A stretch of 22,604 nucleotides of DNA. It comes from CAZSRX01 sp964609675 [NCBI: uncultured Bacteroidota bacterium]. Lineage in GTDB: Bacteria > CLD3 > SB21. The notes beneath the pieces are model-generated. The model did not search any database. It saw nothing but the letters and a program-made list of their open reading frames with translations, and was not told the DNA's origin. The translations under genes and the position numbers were made by a program. Shown here one piece after another: positions 1-9,120 of this stretch. Location: NCBI GenBank assembly GCA_964609675.1, contig CAZSRX010000046.1, forward strand, positions 1 to 22,604, in the 5' to 3' direction. The first letter of the stretch is position 1. Each line of letters begins with the position of its first letter.

Positions 1-3000
1 CAACCGGCCCTCCGCTGGCTTTGAAGGTGACGGCTACATCCGAACTGTCGCCTACATTCAATAGACCAAAGTCAATGGTATCCAGCGATGCGTTCAAGAT
101 ACCGGATGGAATAATGCCGTATCCGTTTACGCTAACGGATAACGGACTGATCCCTGAATTATTAATAATATTCATCACATCGCTGAAAGCGCCGGATTCG
201 GCCGGCTGGAAGCGAATCTCCAGCGGCAGCGTTTCACCCGCGTTCAGGATATACGGATAGGTTAGCGCGCTTATCAGAGTAAAGGCATTATTCTCCTCAA
301 AGACAATGGAATCAATTTGCACCGGCCCGTTGTTCGCCGACAAATAAACCGTGTCGCGTTTTTCAGTATTCACGACAACCTGGCCAAACATGCACTCGGT
401 TTTGGACAGCGTCAGATTGCCGATACCCGATCCGGAGCCGGTTAAACTAACAAACAAAGGCGCCGGGGCGTTTGTATAATCAATGCGCAGGGAATCGGTA
501 TAACTTATAAAACCCTGGGGTTTGAATGTGATATAAACCAGCATTGTATCGCCCGGATTCAATGTGGTCACCGGTTGGGGTGTAATCAGATCCACTCTGA
601 AAAGATCCGGTTGTAATGAAACAACGCCTAAAATTTCCGTTGGAAATGCATTGGTTCCGATTTTCAAAACTCTCTGTACGCTGTCTCCGGGCTGGCAATT
701 GCCAAAATGAAGCGCTACCGGCGATGTGCCCGGCGTACCTACCGCCGGTATATAAAGCGGCGAGAACATGGACGTCATTAATGCCGAGTCGGACAGGGCC
801 GTGAAATGCGTACCCGGAACCATCGCCACGGCTTTCGACCAATTTCCGGCGTCATCCGAATAAGTGGTATCAATGAAGGTCAGCGTTGGAACATCGCCTT
901 GCGGATACGCGCGGTATATCTGAATCATCGAATTCATCATACCCTTACCGGTCAGAATATTTCCCGACTGCAAGCCGGTAATCTCCGGTATTCTTGCTCC
1001 GCTGTTGGCCGGTTCGGTAATCAGCAGATTGAATTTCCTGTTGCCGGTGAATTCATTGTAGTGGATACTGTGGATTAAATTTCCAACCCCGGTACCGCCG
1101 ATATTGATGCCGCCGCTGTCGCTGTTTGTAATCCGATTGAAGCGCATCGTAATATAATGAGAATTTTTTGCGTGAATACCGTATCCGCGATTGCCCAGAT
1201 TCATATTTCCGCTGTTATCCGTTCCGATGTGGTTCCTGTCAATCACGGTATAGGTGGCATGATCCAGCATCAATCCGGCAAATTCACCCGCGGGATTATC
1301 CAGGCAATTTCCGGCAATGATATTGCGCCCCTGCACGGTGCCGTTTCCAATGGCATTACCCGTGCTGTACCCAATCCGGATACCATCAAGATGGTTGCCG
1401 ATGACCATGTCGCCGGAGAGGTTGGTGCCGATATAGTTCCGCATAATCTGATTACTATCGGCAAATTCTTCGAGAACAATTCCGCCTTGGCTGTTTCCTG
1501 AGATAACATTCGGCGAGCCAAAATCCGTATGGCCAATAAAATTTTTGTTCGGGCCTGATTGCAGGCGAATACCGTCGCCCTGATTGCCCAGAGCGTTGTG
1601 TCCGGTTATATCAAGACCAATGATATTACCGTAGATATGATTATGATGCACGCCGCTTCCGTGAAAACGTATGCCGGTTGATAAATTACCTGAAATCAGA
1701 TTATTCCCTGTGGCGTTGCCGTCGCCGATAAAATTATTGACGATCTGCCCCCCGTTTTCCGTCATGAAATACACGCCAATCTGATTTCCTCTTTGTAAAA
1801 GACCCGCTGAATCGGTTCCGATTTTATTCCCCAGGATCGTATTATCGGATAAAACAGCCGTGTCGATACCGCAATAGAATTGAATTCCACCCGAATTGGC
1901 TGATACAATATTTCGGTAGATTTCATTGTATCTTGAATTGTTTTCAACCCGAATACCGGCCACAGCGTTGCCGGCGGCGGTCTGACCATCGGCATGAAGG
2001 CCGATGATATTAAAGCGAATTAAATTATAAGAACTGTTATAAAGATGAATACCATAATTACTGTTACCGGAGATAATATTGCGCCCCTGACTCGTTGGAT
2101 CGCCGATAATCGTTGAATCGGCATCGACAATCAGGATGCCATTGACATTGGGAAGCGTGGCTATTCCTTGAGCATTAACGCCGATGTTATTTCCGAGTAT
2201 CCGGTTATTCCATGCTTCAGCAGACTCAATATAAATTCCTGAAGCAATATGGCCAGATATTAAATTATTCTTCACGACATTCTGTTGCGCGCCATTTTGA
2301 ATGTACACTCCTGTAACATTTGGACGCGCTTCCATGCCCGTCGGGTCCGTGCCGATGTAATTGCTGTTGACTTCATTATAATCCGTTCCGGTACCGGTAA
2401 TGCGGATACCGCTGTTGTTCATCGCCGATTGCGCGCGGTTTCCGCCGATGATGTTCCTGCCGCCGGGAGTCCCGTCGCCTATAAAATTATATCGGGCGCC
2501 ATCGGAAATTAAAATTCCGAGAACACCGCTTGTATCACGGCCATTTTTATCCAGTCCGATATAATTGCCTAAAATATAATTGGAGTCTGTTCCGGCGCCG
2601 GTGATCAACACATCAGCATACCATTGGCCAGCGATTAAGTTTCGGCCATCTATCGTTCCGTCACCGATAGAGTTATAGGATGCGCCATCTGCGATTTGAA
2701 TTCCGCATCGTCCGCCTCCGGCATGGTTTCCTGCAAAGTCCACTCCGATATAACACCCCAGTACCTGGTTTCCGTTGCCGGTTATATGAAGCGCCGAAAT
2801 GCCGTTCTGGGCGCCGTTGCTTGCGATGCTCATATTTTTGAGCACATTGTTATGACCGGTGATGACAACCGTGTGCCCAATATCAATACTTGCGAGACCA
2901 AGATGAATATCCGGTATTCCGTCATGGTTCATATCACCGTCGATTACTGTACCGTCGGACGAGAGCACGTAAGTCATGTCTGAATATATAATCGTCTGAG

Positions 3001-6000
3001 GTGGCAGTTTAAATGTAATTGAATCCGGTCCCGGGTTGTTATTGGCGTATGTAACGGCGTAATCCAGTGAACCTGGTCCTGAATACGGGTTCAACCGGTT
3101 AACGATGAGCGGGAATATCACCATAACCGGATTGGAAAACGCCGATGTATTCATATTATGCGTCTGCAGGGCGGTAATATTGTAATTGATGACAGAATCC
3201 GGAAGCACAAAACTCCAATAACCGTCGCTTCCTTCCTGCGTGGTATCTACAAAGAACTGTCCCTGATCGCCGTAATCGTAAAAGATTTGAATTTGCGCAT
3301 TATTAAAAGCCCCGGAACCATAGACCATATGTCCGACTATCGAATCAATTACCGGAGGCGGAATCTGGTTCTGTGCCACGCTGTCGATATATATACCGGC
3401 GGTGTTATTGTAAATCGAATTTCTGAAGAGGGTATTTTGATAGGTTGTGGCGCTATTAAAAGATACTCCATAGCCGCCGTTATTGGCAATGACATTATCG
3501 ACAACTTCATTGTAAGCGACACTCCAACCGCTTTCAGATTTTAGGTAGATACCGTTGACGGTGTTACCCAAAGGACTGACTCCGTCGGAATTGAGGCCGA
3601 TAACATTGCCGATGATCTTGTTGTACACGCTGGTTACGCCACCGGTGATATCATTGGTGATGACCGCCACGCCGTGACCATTGTTTCCGGAAATCACATT
3701 GCGCATCCAGGGGCTGTTTCCGCCAATTTGATTATAACTGGATTTACGAATCACCACGCCGCTTTCGTTGGGAATTGCGTTGGTACCTGTGGGATCCGTT
3801 CCGATGAGATTTCCGTATACATAATTCGAGTCGGCATAATGGAAGAGAAGCCCACAATAGTCACTATTCGCAATGACATTACCTCCGCCGGGAAGTCCGT
3901 CGCCAATAAAGTTATTGGCTCCGCCCCACACCGTTACGCCAATTATGTTATGTCCTGATAACGCACTGCCGTAGATGTTCAGACCAAACCAGTTACCGGT
4001 CACATAATTTGAATCGGTAGCATCGCCCATGATGAAGAGCGATGCGCTAATAGTTTCATTAACCATCCCGCCAGGAGGCTCCTGGGAATAAATATAATTA
4101 CGCTCTTCATCCGTATGGCCGCCGATAATATTACCCCGGGCTCCGCCGGAAATCATAATACTGCTCTGATTCGGCAGGGAATCGGTACCGGCCGCATTCA
4201 AGCCGATAAAATTACCGGTAATAACATTGTAGTTGGTTCCCGGCTCCATAATCCGGATGCCGATGCCATCCCGGTTTCCGGCAATCACGTTGCGCCCGGC
4301 GGCCGTTCCATCGCCGATCTGATTGAACATGGCGCCGTTGGTTAATTTCACTCCGCAGTAATTCGGGTTTGCGGCCATGCCCGTGATGTCCGTACCGATA
4401 TAACAGCCGAGGATTTTATTATAATGCCCGCCGTCAATAGTAATCGCGGCGCCGTTGTTGAAATTCTGATCCTTCAGCACCATTCCCTTTATGGTATTAT
4501 GCGAGGAATAAATCAAGAAAATACTGCCTTCGACATTAAAGCCGGATACAACGATATCCGGAGAACCATCGGCATCTATATCACCGTCAATGGTCGTATA
4601 GTCATCTGATGACATAGCGGGTAAAACATCCGTGAGTTGGATAACGTCTCCTTTTTGCAGCGAGAACCGGATGACGTCCGGCCCGGGATGGGTATTGGCG
4701 TACTCCATAGCATAGCGTAATGTACCCGGTGTATTATTATCGATAATTCGGGATACCAAAAGCGGATCCGATAATCCGGAACTAAACGGCTCCGAAAATG
4801 CCGATGTGTTTCCGTTACTGTCCTGCAGGGCCGTGAAATTCATATTCAGCACCGGCATAACGAATTTCGACCAGTTGCCCGATGCGTCGGCATAAGTTGT
4901 ATCGATGAATATCTGGCCTTCATCTTCATAATCGGCATAAATCTGTACCAGCGCGCCGGAAGCGGCATTGCCGGATAAAATATGAGTTAATGTGTCATAA
5001 TTCAGAATATGCGGCGGCCATACGCTTTCCTGCGCGCTCGCTCCTATCAGGATCCCCAGATCCAGACTGTTATAAATGGTATTTCCGTAAAGCCGATTCT
5101 GATAAACATTCGGCCAATCGCCAATAACCAGTCCCGCATTATACGAATTCGCTATGACATTATATTCAAATGTGTTGTTGGTAACAAAACCAGGCTCTCC
5201 TCCATCAAAATAATCAATAAACGCGTTACTTTGATTTCCAATGGGCGTAAAACCGTCGGCCCCGACGCCGATGTAATTTCCGATAACTCGATTATCCTGA
5301 GCGTCTGCGATACCTTCCGTATTCAATCGTCCTTTCATCCATTTTTTGATTTGACCCAAGGAACGATGGCTGTTTTTGAATAAACCCGAATATTTTGATT
5401 TTCTTGTTTCGAGTTTTCCTTTGATTTTGGTTAAAAGAGAAGATTCTCCATGCTTGGGATTAGGTCCGCCTCCAAAAAAATCTCCACCGAGAATGCCGAT
5501 GCCCATATCATTGCCGGCGATGACATTCCGGCCGCCTTCGGTAGCATTACCGATTATATTACCGGAACCATTAATAAACATGCCAAACTCATTGGATCTT
5601 GCTACTAAACCGGTTGTATCGGTCCCGATGTAATTTCCAAAGAAATAATTACTATCCGCCGATATGCTCTGAATGCCCATAAAATGATTGGCGATGACAT
5701 TCCGGCCTTCCACCGTGCCGTCTCCGATGAAATTTTTCTGTACTCCCATAAAAAGCCCAACGGCGCACCCTGACGTAAAATCTAAAAAATCTCCGCCTTC
5801 CGCATTCAATCCGAACCGGTTTCCGATTACATAATTGGAATCGGTGCCCGGCATGCCCATCATGACGGAAGCAGGAAATATAAACCCGGTCGTGTCAGCG
5901 AAATTACAGAATAAATTTCGTCCGCCGGGATCGTGCGAGCCGATCTGATTGTATTTAGCTCCATTATCAAGAACGACGCCGACTTGATTCGGCAGGGGTT

Positions 6001-8878
6001 CCATTCCGGCGGCATTCAGGCCGATATAGTTACCCAAAATTTGATTATATCGGCTGGATTCACCGGTGATCCAGACTCCGGTTAAATTCCCTGAAATGAT
6101 ATTCCGCCCGGCCGACGTACCGTCACCGATTTGATTATACGAGCCGTTGGATATTTGAATTCCGGTTTCATTCATGTTATTAAAATTACCGTAGGGATCT
6201 GTACCGAAATAATTGCCGATAATTTTATTATAATGTCCCTGATTAATCACCAGCGCGCCTTCTTCCTCAGAATAGTAATTATTAAACACCAGCCCCTGAA
6301 TGACGTTGTGCGACGATTCAATAAACATGATCGCGCTATAGTTGCCGCTGCCGGACAAAATAATATCCGGCTTTCCGTCTTCATCCATGTCGCCGTTAAT
6401 GACGGTAAAACTGTCCGTGATATAATCCAGTGTGCTTTCAGTATACAAGGTTGTGAATTTTGGAAGCGCGAATAATATCGTATCCGGACCGATATGACTA
6501 TTGGCCGAATCGATTGCCCAGCGCAGGGAACCTTCCATATAATCATTCGGATTCGTCACGAAAATTGCATTACTGTTTAGTGTGGTCTGGCTGCCTTCGA
6601 GAGGATTTACGGTCAGGTAATTGATGCTTTCACCGGAGCCGTTAAAGGCAAATATTTTGTAATAATACTCTTGATTAGGTAATAACATATTTTCGATGAA
6701 AAAATTATCGGCGCCCACGTAAGCGATTTCATTTAGGCCGAACCGATCGCCCGCTTTATAGGTTGTTCCATCAACGGGAATATAATCCGGCGCCTCGTAC
6801 AATCGCCTTACGGCGATATAGCCGTCAGCCATCGGCGAGGCGTGATCGAACTGCGCGCGGAATCCCCTGGTCGTGACATCGGTAAAATTAAGATTCGTCG
6901 GCTGCGCTTCAGGCTCAGCGGCTAATTTCTTTTCATATTTCAGTATGGTTCCGTTTGCGCCGACCGCCCATCCGCGTCCGGGAGCAGGAAACGTGACATC
7001 ATTAAGACTCTTGTTGGTGCCGGATGATTCGAGCGCCCATAAATCCCCGCCGTTGGTGGATTTCAGGATTGTACCTTGTTCACCTACGGCATACAAGGAG
7101 TTGCTGTTCATTGGCCCTATCGCCCACAGCATGGGCAGTTGCTCGGTAAAACCGGATTTAGGCGCTTGGATCAGCTTTCCGGTTACGCGGTCGATATACC
7201 TGCCTTTGAAACGTCTATTTTCTACTGTCGCCGAACCGGCTTGTTTTTTAAGGCCGCCATGTTTCAGTTCCCAGGTGACGCCGCCGTCGGTTGTTTTCAG
7301 AATAGATGATTCATTGCCGACAGCAAAACCGGTCATGGCATCAATGAATTTAATATCGCCGGCATAGGTTACTACGCTTGGAACGTTGTAGTCATCCCAG
7401 TTGTTTCCCCCATCGGTTGTTTTCTTTATGATAATCATGCCGAAACTGTTTTCGGTCGCCAACCATCCCGTGTTTGCATCAATAAAGAAAATGGAATAGC
7501 TGCCGACCATTGACCCGGCATCCTGACTGAACCAAGTATCACCCCCGTTAATGGTTTTATAAACATAGTTTGGGCCGCACGCCCATCCGGTTGAATTGTT
7601 AATAAAAAACACGGAATTCAGGTATAACGTGCTGCCAGCGTTTCTGGTTAGCCAACTCACGCCGCCGTCGGTGGTATAATGGACGGTACCGTTTAGACCA
7701 ACGGACCAGCAATGTTCGTCATCGGTCGAAAAAAGATCGATCATTTCTTCGCCAGCAAAACTGGCCGCCTGATACCATGTTTGCCCGCCGTCCGTCGTAC
7801 GGAAAATGATGTCCTGGCTTACACCGTAATCCGTTGCCAGCGCCCAACCGGTCATTTCATTCGGAAATGACATGGAATAAAAATCGCCGTCGATCAGTGT
7901 CCGGCTGACTTTCGTCCACAGCGCGCCGCCGTCAATAGTTTTGATAATATTTCCGCCGTTACCGACCGCCCACACTTCGCCTGTGCTGCCGGCGCTGATT
8001 CCATTCAGTATTGATGTCAATCCCGATGTTTGCGGCGCCCAGTTTTCTCCGCCGTCCATGGTATAATAGATGACGCCGCTTTCGCCGGTAATCCAGCCGT
8101 ACTGCGCGTCGGCGAAATCAATCGAATAAAAAGACGCCGCGGTACCAACCGATATCGGATACCATGAAGCGCCGCCATCGGTTGTTCGGGCTATGCCTCC
8201 GTTGGGACCGCAAACAATCCCGATAAGCGGTGACGTGAAATGAACAGCATAAGCTCCGCTTATCGGCAGGGACTGACTTGACCATACCGTGCCGCCGTTG
8301 GTAGTCTTATAGATCCAACCCATATCCTCTGTGTTTAATTTGCTCACAAATGTTGTCACCGCCCATCCGGTATCCGCGTCAATAAAAAATATATCATTAC
8401 ACCCGCTCACTATAGCTCCCGGATCAATCCATGTATAGCCCCCGTCGGTGGATTTATAGGGATGGCCGTTAATGCCGATAGTCCAGCCGATAGTCGGGCT
8501 CACAAAATACACGGCATTCAGATTATTCGCAGGAGCATCAAGAACTTCCCACGATTCACCGCCATTGGTCGTTTTAAAGACACGGTAAGATTCTCCCCTG
8601 CCGACAATCCATCCGTTCAGCGCGTCGTAAAAAAAGACCGAATTGAAATCCATCATGTAAAAAGAAAAATCCAGTACAGTCCAGGTCACGCCGCCGTCGG
8701 TGGTTTTCAGGATTGACGCATTTTCACCGACCGCAACGGCGGTGTTTTCGCTGAGCGCGCAGACCGAATTCAGGCTATTACCCTGCGGCCATGGCGCATA
8801 CACCGACCAGTCAGAATTTTGTGCCTGAACCGACAACGGTAAAAGAATTATACTGATGAATAGTAATGCTTTTTTCAT
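1..8878 (-). CDS. Giant secreted multidomain surface protein (YCF48 repeats + three beta-helix modules + ASH repeats), partial at 3' end
   Basis: One open frame runs from the ATG at 8878-8876 to the window edge with no stop (2,959 codons seen); the C-terminus lies outside. The start is fixed by a strong Shine-Dalgarno (CAGGAGA, 6 nt upstream) and a signal peptide, residues 1-19 (M-K-K, hydrophobic core, V-Q-A then Q-N). Residues about 25-650 hold thirteen [TS]-[TI]-[DN]-G-G-x-x-W motifs, as in YCF48/BNR beta-propellers. Residues about 655-765 look FnIII-like. Three modules follow (about 768-1372, 1372-1922, 1922-2711). Each has a CSLREA-like header (G-[ST]-L-x-[WY]-A ... A-N ... G-P-D), a D-G-D-[MI]-x-x-D-G-x-P-D-I motif, a parallel beta-helix rich in G-R-N-[VI]-I-[AS]-G-N and G-N-x-I-G, and an Ig-like closing domain. 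Residues 2712-2959 are ASH/HYDIN (choice-of-anchor D) repeats. A sorting domain is expected beyond the edge. No catalytic site is visible; adhesin, matrix or sheath roles are possible. Confidence 0.88.
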   Translation of the reverse strand, partial: MKKALLFISIILLPLSVQAQNSDWSVYAPWPQGNSLNSVCALSENTAVAVGENASILKTTDGGVTWTVLDFSFYMMDFNSVFFYDALNGWIVGRGESYRVFKTTNGGESWEVLDAPANNLNAVYFVSPTIGWTIGINGHPYKSTDGGYTWIDPGAIVSGCNDIFFIDADTGWAVTTFVSKLNTEDMGWIYKTTNGGTVWSSQSLPISGAYAVHFTSPLIGIVCGPNGGIARTTDGGASWYPISVGTAASFYSIDFADAQYGWITGESGVIYYTMDGGENWAPQTSGLTSILNGISAGSTGEVWAVGNGGNIIKTIDGGALWTKVSRTLIDGDFYSMSFPNEMTGWALATDYGVSQDIIFRTTDGGQTWYQAASFAGEEMIDLFSTDDEHCWSVGLNGTVHYTTDGGVSWLTRNAGSTLYLNSVFFINNSTGWACGPNYVYKTINGGDTWFSQDAGSMVGSYSIFFIDANTGWLATENSFGMIIIKKTTDGGNNWDDYNVPSVVTYAGDIKFIDAMTGFAVGNESSILKTTDGGVTWELKHGGLKKQAGSATVENRRFKGRYIDRVTGKLIQAPKSGFTEQLPMLWAIGPMNSNSLYAVGEQGTILKSTNGGDLWALESSGTNKSLNDVTFPAPGRGWAVGANGTILKYEKKLAAEPEAQPTNLNFTDVTTRGFRAQFDHASPMADGYIAVRRLYEAPDYIPVDGTTYKAGDRFGLNEIAYVGADNFFIENMLLPNQEYYYKIFAFNGSGESINYLTVNPLEGSQTTLNSNAIFVTNPNDYMEGSLRWAIDSANSHIGPDTILFALPKFTTLYTESTLDYITDSFTVINGDMDEDGKPDIILSGSGNYSAIMFIESSHNVIQGLVFNNYYSEEEGALVINQGHYNKIIGNYFGTDPYGNFNNMNETGIQISNGSYNQIGDGTSAGRNIISGNLTGVWITGESSRYNQILGNYIGLNAAGMEPLPNQVGVVLDNGAKYNQIGSHDPGGRNLFCNFADTTGFIFPASVMMGMPGTDSNYVIGNRFGLNAEGGDFLDFTSGCAVGLFMGVQKNFIGDGTVEGRNVIANHFMGIQSISADSNYFFGNYIGTDTTGLVARSNEFGMFINGSGNIIGNATEGGRNVIAGNDMGIGILGGDFFGGGPNPKHGESSLLTKIKGKLETRKSKYSGLFKNSHRSLGQIKKWMKGRLNTEGIADAQDNRVIGNYIGVGADGFTPIGNQSNAFIDYFDGGEPGFVTNNTFEYNVIANSYNAGLVIGDWPNVYQNRLYGNTIYNSLDLGILIGASAQESVWPPHILNYDTLTHILSGNAASGALVQIYADYEDEGQIFIDTTYADASGNWSKFVMPVLNMNFTALQDSNGNTSAFSEPFSSGLSDPLLVSRIIDNNTPGTLRYAMEYANTHPGPDVIRFSLQKGDVIQLTDVLPAMSSDDYTTIDGDIDADGSPDIVVSGFNVEGSIFLIYSSHNTIKGMVLKDQNFNNGAAITIDGGHYNKILGCYIGTDITGMAANPNYCGVKLTNGAMFNQIGDGTAAGRNVIAGNRDGIGIRIMEPGTNYNVITGNFIGLNAAGTDSLPNQSSIMISGGARGNIIGGHTDEERNYIYSQEPPGGMVNETISASLFIMGDATDSNYVTGNWFGLNIYGSALSGHNIIGVTVWGGANNFIGDGLPGGGNVIANSDYCGLLFHYADSNYVYGNLIGTDPTGTNAIPNESGVVIRKSSYNQIGGNSPWMRNVISGNNGHGVAVITNDITGGVTSVYNKIIGNVIGLNSDGVSPLGNTVNGIYLKSESGWSVAYNEVVDNVIANNGGYGVSFNSATTYQNTLFRNSIYNNTAGIYIDSVAQNQIPPPVIDSIVGHMVYGSGAFNNAQIQIFYDYGDQGQFFVDTTQEGSDGYWSFVLPDSVINYNITALQTHNMNTSAFSNPVMVIFPLIVNRLNPYSGPGSLDYAVTYANNNPGPDSITFKLPPQTIIYSDMTYVLSSDGTVIDGDMNHDGIPDIHLGLASIDIGHTVVITGHNNVLKNMSIASNGAQNGISALHITGNGNQVLGCYIGVDFAGNHAGGGRCGIQIADGASYNSIGDGTIDGRNLIAGQWYADVLITGAGTDSNYILGNYIGLDKNGRDTSGVLGILISDGARYNFIGDGTPGGRNIIGGNRAQSAMNNSGIRITGTGTDYNEVNSNYIGTDPTGMEARPNVTGVYIQNGAQQNVVKNNLISGHIASGIYIESAEAWNNRILGNNIGVNAQGIATLPNVNGILIVDADSTIIGDPTSQGRNIISGNSNYGIHLYNSSYNLIRFNIIGLHADGQTAAGNAVAGIRVENNSRYNEIYRNIVSANSGGIQFYCGIDTAVLSDNTILGNKIGTDSAGLLQRGNQIGVYFMTENGGQIVNNFIGDGNATGNNLISGNLSTGIRFHGSGVHHNHIYGNIIGLDITGHNALGNQGDGIRLQSGPNKNFIGHTDFGSPNVISGNSQGGIVLEEFADSNQIMRNYIGTNLSGDMVIGNHLDGIRIGYSTGNAIGNGTVQGRNIIAGNCLDNPAGEFAGLMLDHATYTVIDRNHIGTDNSGNMNLGNRGYGIHAKNSHYITMRFNRITNSDSGGINIGGTGVGNLIHSIHYNEFTGNRKFNLLITEPANSGARIPEITGLQSGNILTGKGMMNSMIQIYRAYPQGDVPTLTFIDTTYSDDAGNWSKAVAMVPGTHFTALSDSALMTSMFSPLYIPAVGTPGTSPVALHFGNCQPGDSVQRVLKIGTNAFPTEILGVVSLQPDLFRVDLITPQPVTTLNPGDTMLVYITFKPQGFISYTDSLRIDYTNAPAPLFVSLTGSGSGIGNLTLSKTECMFGQVVVNTEKRDTVYLSANNGPVQIDSIVFEENNAFTLISALTYPYILNAGETLPLEIRFQPAESGAFSDVMNIINNSGISPLSVSVNGYGIIPSGILNASLDTIDFGLLNVGDSSDVAVTFKASGGPV
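745..3113 (-). repeat. Beta-helix module 3 of the giant protein (longest copy)
   Basis: The header is G-S-L-D-Y-A-V-T-Y-A-N-N-N-P-G-P-D, followed by I-D-G-D-M-N-H-D-G-I-P-D-I, the longest run of coils, and an Ig-like closing domain with L-T-F-I-D-T-T-Y-S-D-D-A-G-N-W-S-K. At about 2.4 kb it is longer than modules 1 and 2 (about 1.8 and 1.65 kb), which suggests coil gain in this copy. ASH/choice-of-anchor-D repeats begin directly after it. Confidence 0.72.
3114..4765 (-). repeat. Beta-helix module 2 of the giant protein
   Basis: It has the same order as module 1: a G-T-L-R-Y-A-M-E-Y-A-N-T-H-P-G-P-D header, I-D-G-D-I-D-A-D-G-S-P-D-I, G-N-x-I-G and G-R-N-[VI]-I-[AS]-G-N coils, then an Ig-like domain with Q-F-F-V-D-T-T and I-T-A-L-Q-T-H-N-M-N-T-S-A-F-S. 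The close match of header and closing domain to modules 1 and 3 points to internal duplication. Confidence 0.75.
4766..6577 (-). repeat. Beta-helix module 1 of the giant protein
   Basis: It opens with a G-S-L-R-W-A-I-D-S-A-N header and I-N-G-D-M-D-E-D-G-K-P-D-I, then runs through many N-x-I-G-N-x-[IF]-G / G-D-G-T-x-x-G-R-N-[VI]-I-[AS]-G-N coils. It closes with an Ig-like domain containing Q-I-F-I-D-T-T-Y and F-T-A-L-Q-D-S-N-G-N-T-S-A-F-S. It is the only module with a long lysine/arginine-rich insertion in a coil (5327-5461). Confidence 0.75.
6930..8710 (-). repeat. 13 YCF48/BNR-like propeller repeats within the giant protein
   Basis: Thirteen copies of a 40-50 residue unit ending in [TS]-[TI]-[DN]-G-G-x-x-W lie at roughly even spacing. 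The first motif is near 8700 and the last near 7060, followed by a final partial unit (T-I-L-K-Y-E-K-K) near 6940. Between motifs the units read x-[ST]-[IV]-x-F-x-[DN]-x-x-x-G-W-x-[VA]-G, the usual YCF48/photosystem II stability-factor pattern. In bacterial surface proteins such repeats form one or two beta-propellers. The unit between 7055 and 7280 is longer than the others because it carries a basic insertion. Confidence 0.85.
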
Positions 8879-8974
8879 ATATCTCTCCTGATTAATGTTC
8901 TTAAAAAATTTTTATGGATTTAATCGCAATAGAAATAACTTAATTAGTTACTATTATGTATGTAGGTTATCTTT

Positions 8975-9024
8975 TTTTAAAAGATGAGCTATCTCTTTTA
9001 AAAAGTAAGCTATATCTTTTAAAA
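8975..9024. promoter_or_regulatory. Three TTTTAAAA boxes phased at exactly 21 bp upstream of the giant gene
   Basis: TTTTAAAA occurs at 8975-8982, 8996-9003 and 9017-9024, each 21 bp from the next, which is two helical turns. The spacers are also related (G-x-x-x-AGCTAT-x-TC between boxes 1-2 and 2-3). The array lies about 100-150 bp upstream of the start at 8878 in an AT-rich tract. In-phase A/T tracts can bend DNA or form an operator for a multimeric regulator. The repeat is seen directly; the regulatory role is inferred. Confidence 0.5.
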
Positions 9025-9120
9025 GTGCAAGTAAATCGGAAAGAAATTTTCAGAAATAAAATAACCGGCTGCTGGATATACCATACGATTTAAATACAGA
9101 CGATTAGCAGAACCGTCATT

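Noticed and set aside
5327-5461. A frameshift pair explaining the basic insertion in the giant gene
   Set aside because: Reading codon by codon, the frame before and after the segment is the same and no alternative frame restores a beta-helix coil, so a simple paired indel is not supported.
1-6560. CRISPR-like repetition from recurring short motifs in the beta-helix gene
   Set aside because: The repetition is at protein level (G-R-N-x-I-x-G-N coils), the DNA units vary, and the frame is open throughout.
21-8716. Many plus-strand open frames of 60-164 codons and several minus-strand ones in other frames
   Set aside because: They lie fully inside the giant minus-strand gene, have no consistent ribosome sites, and their translations look like shadows of the repeat-rich coding frame.
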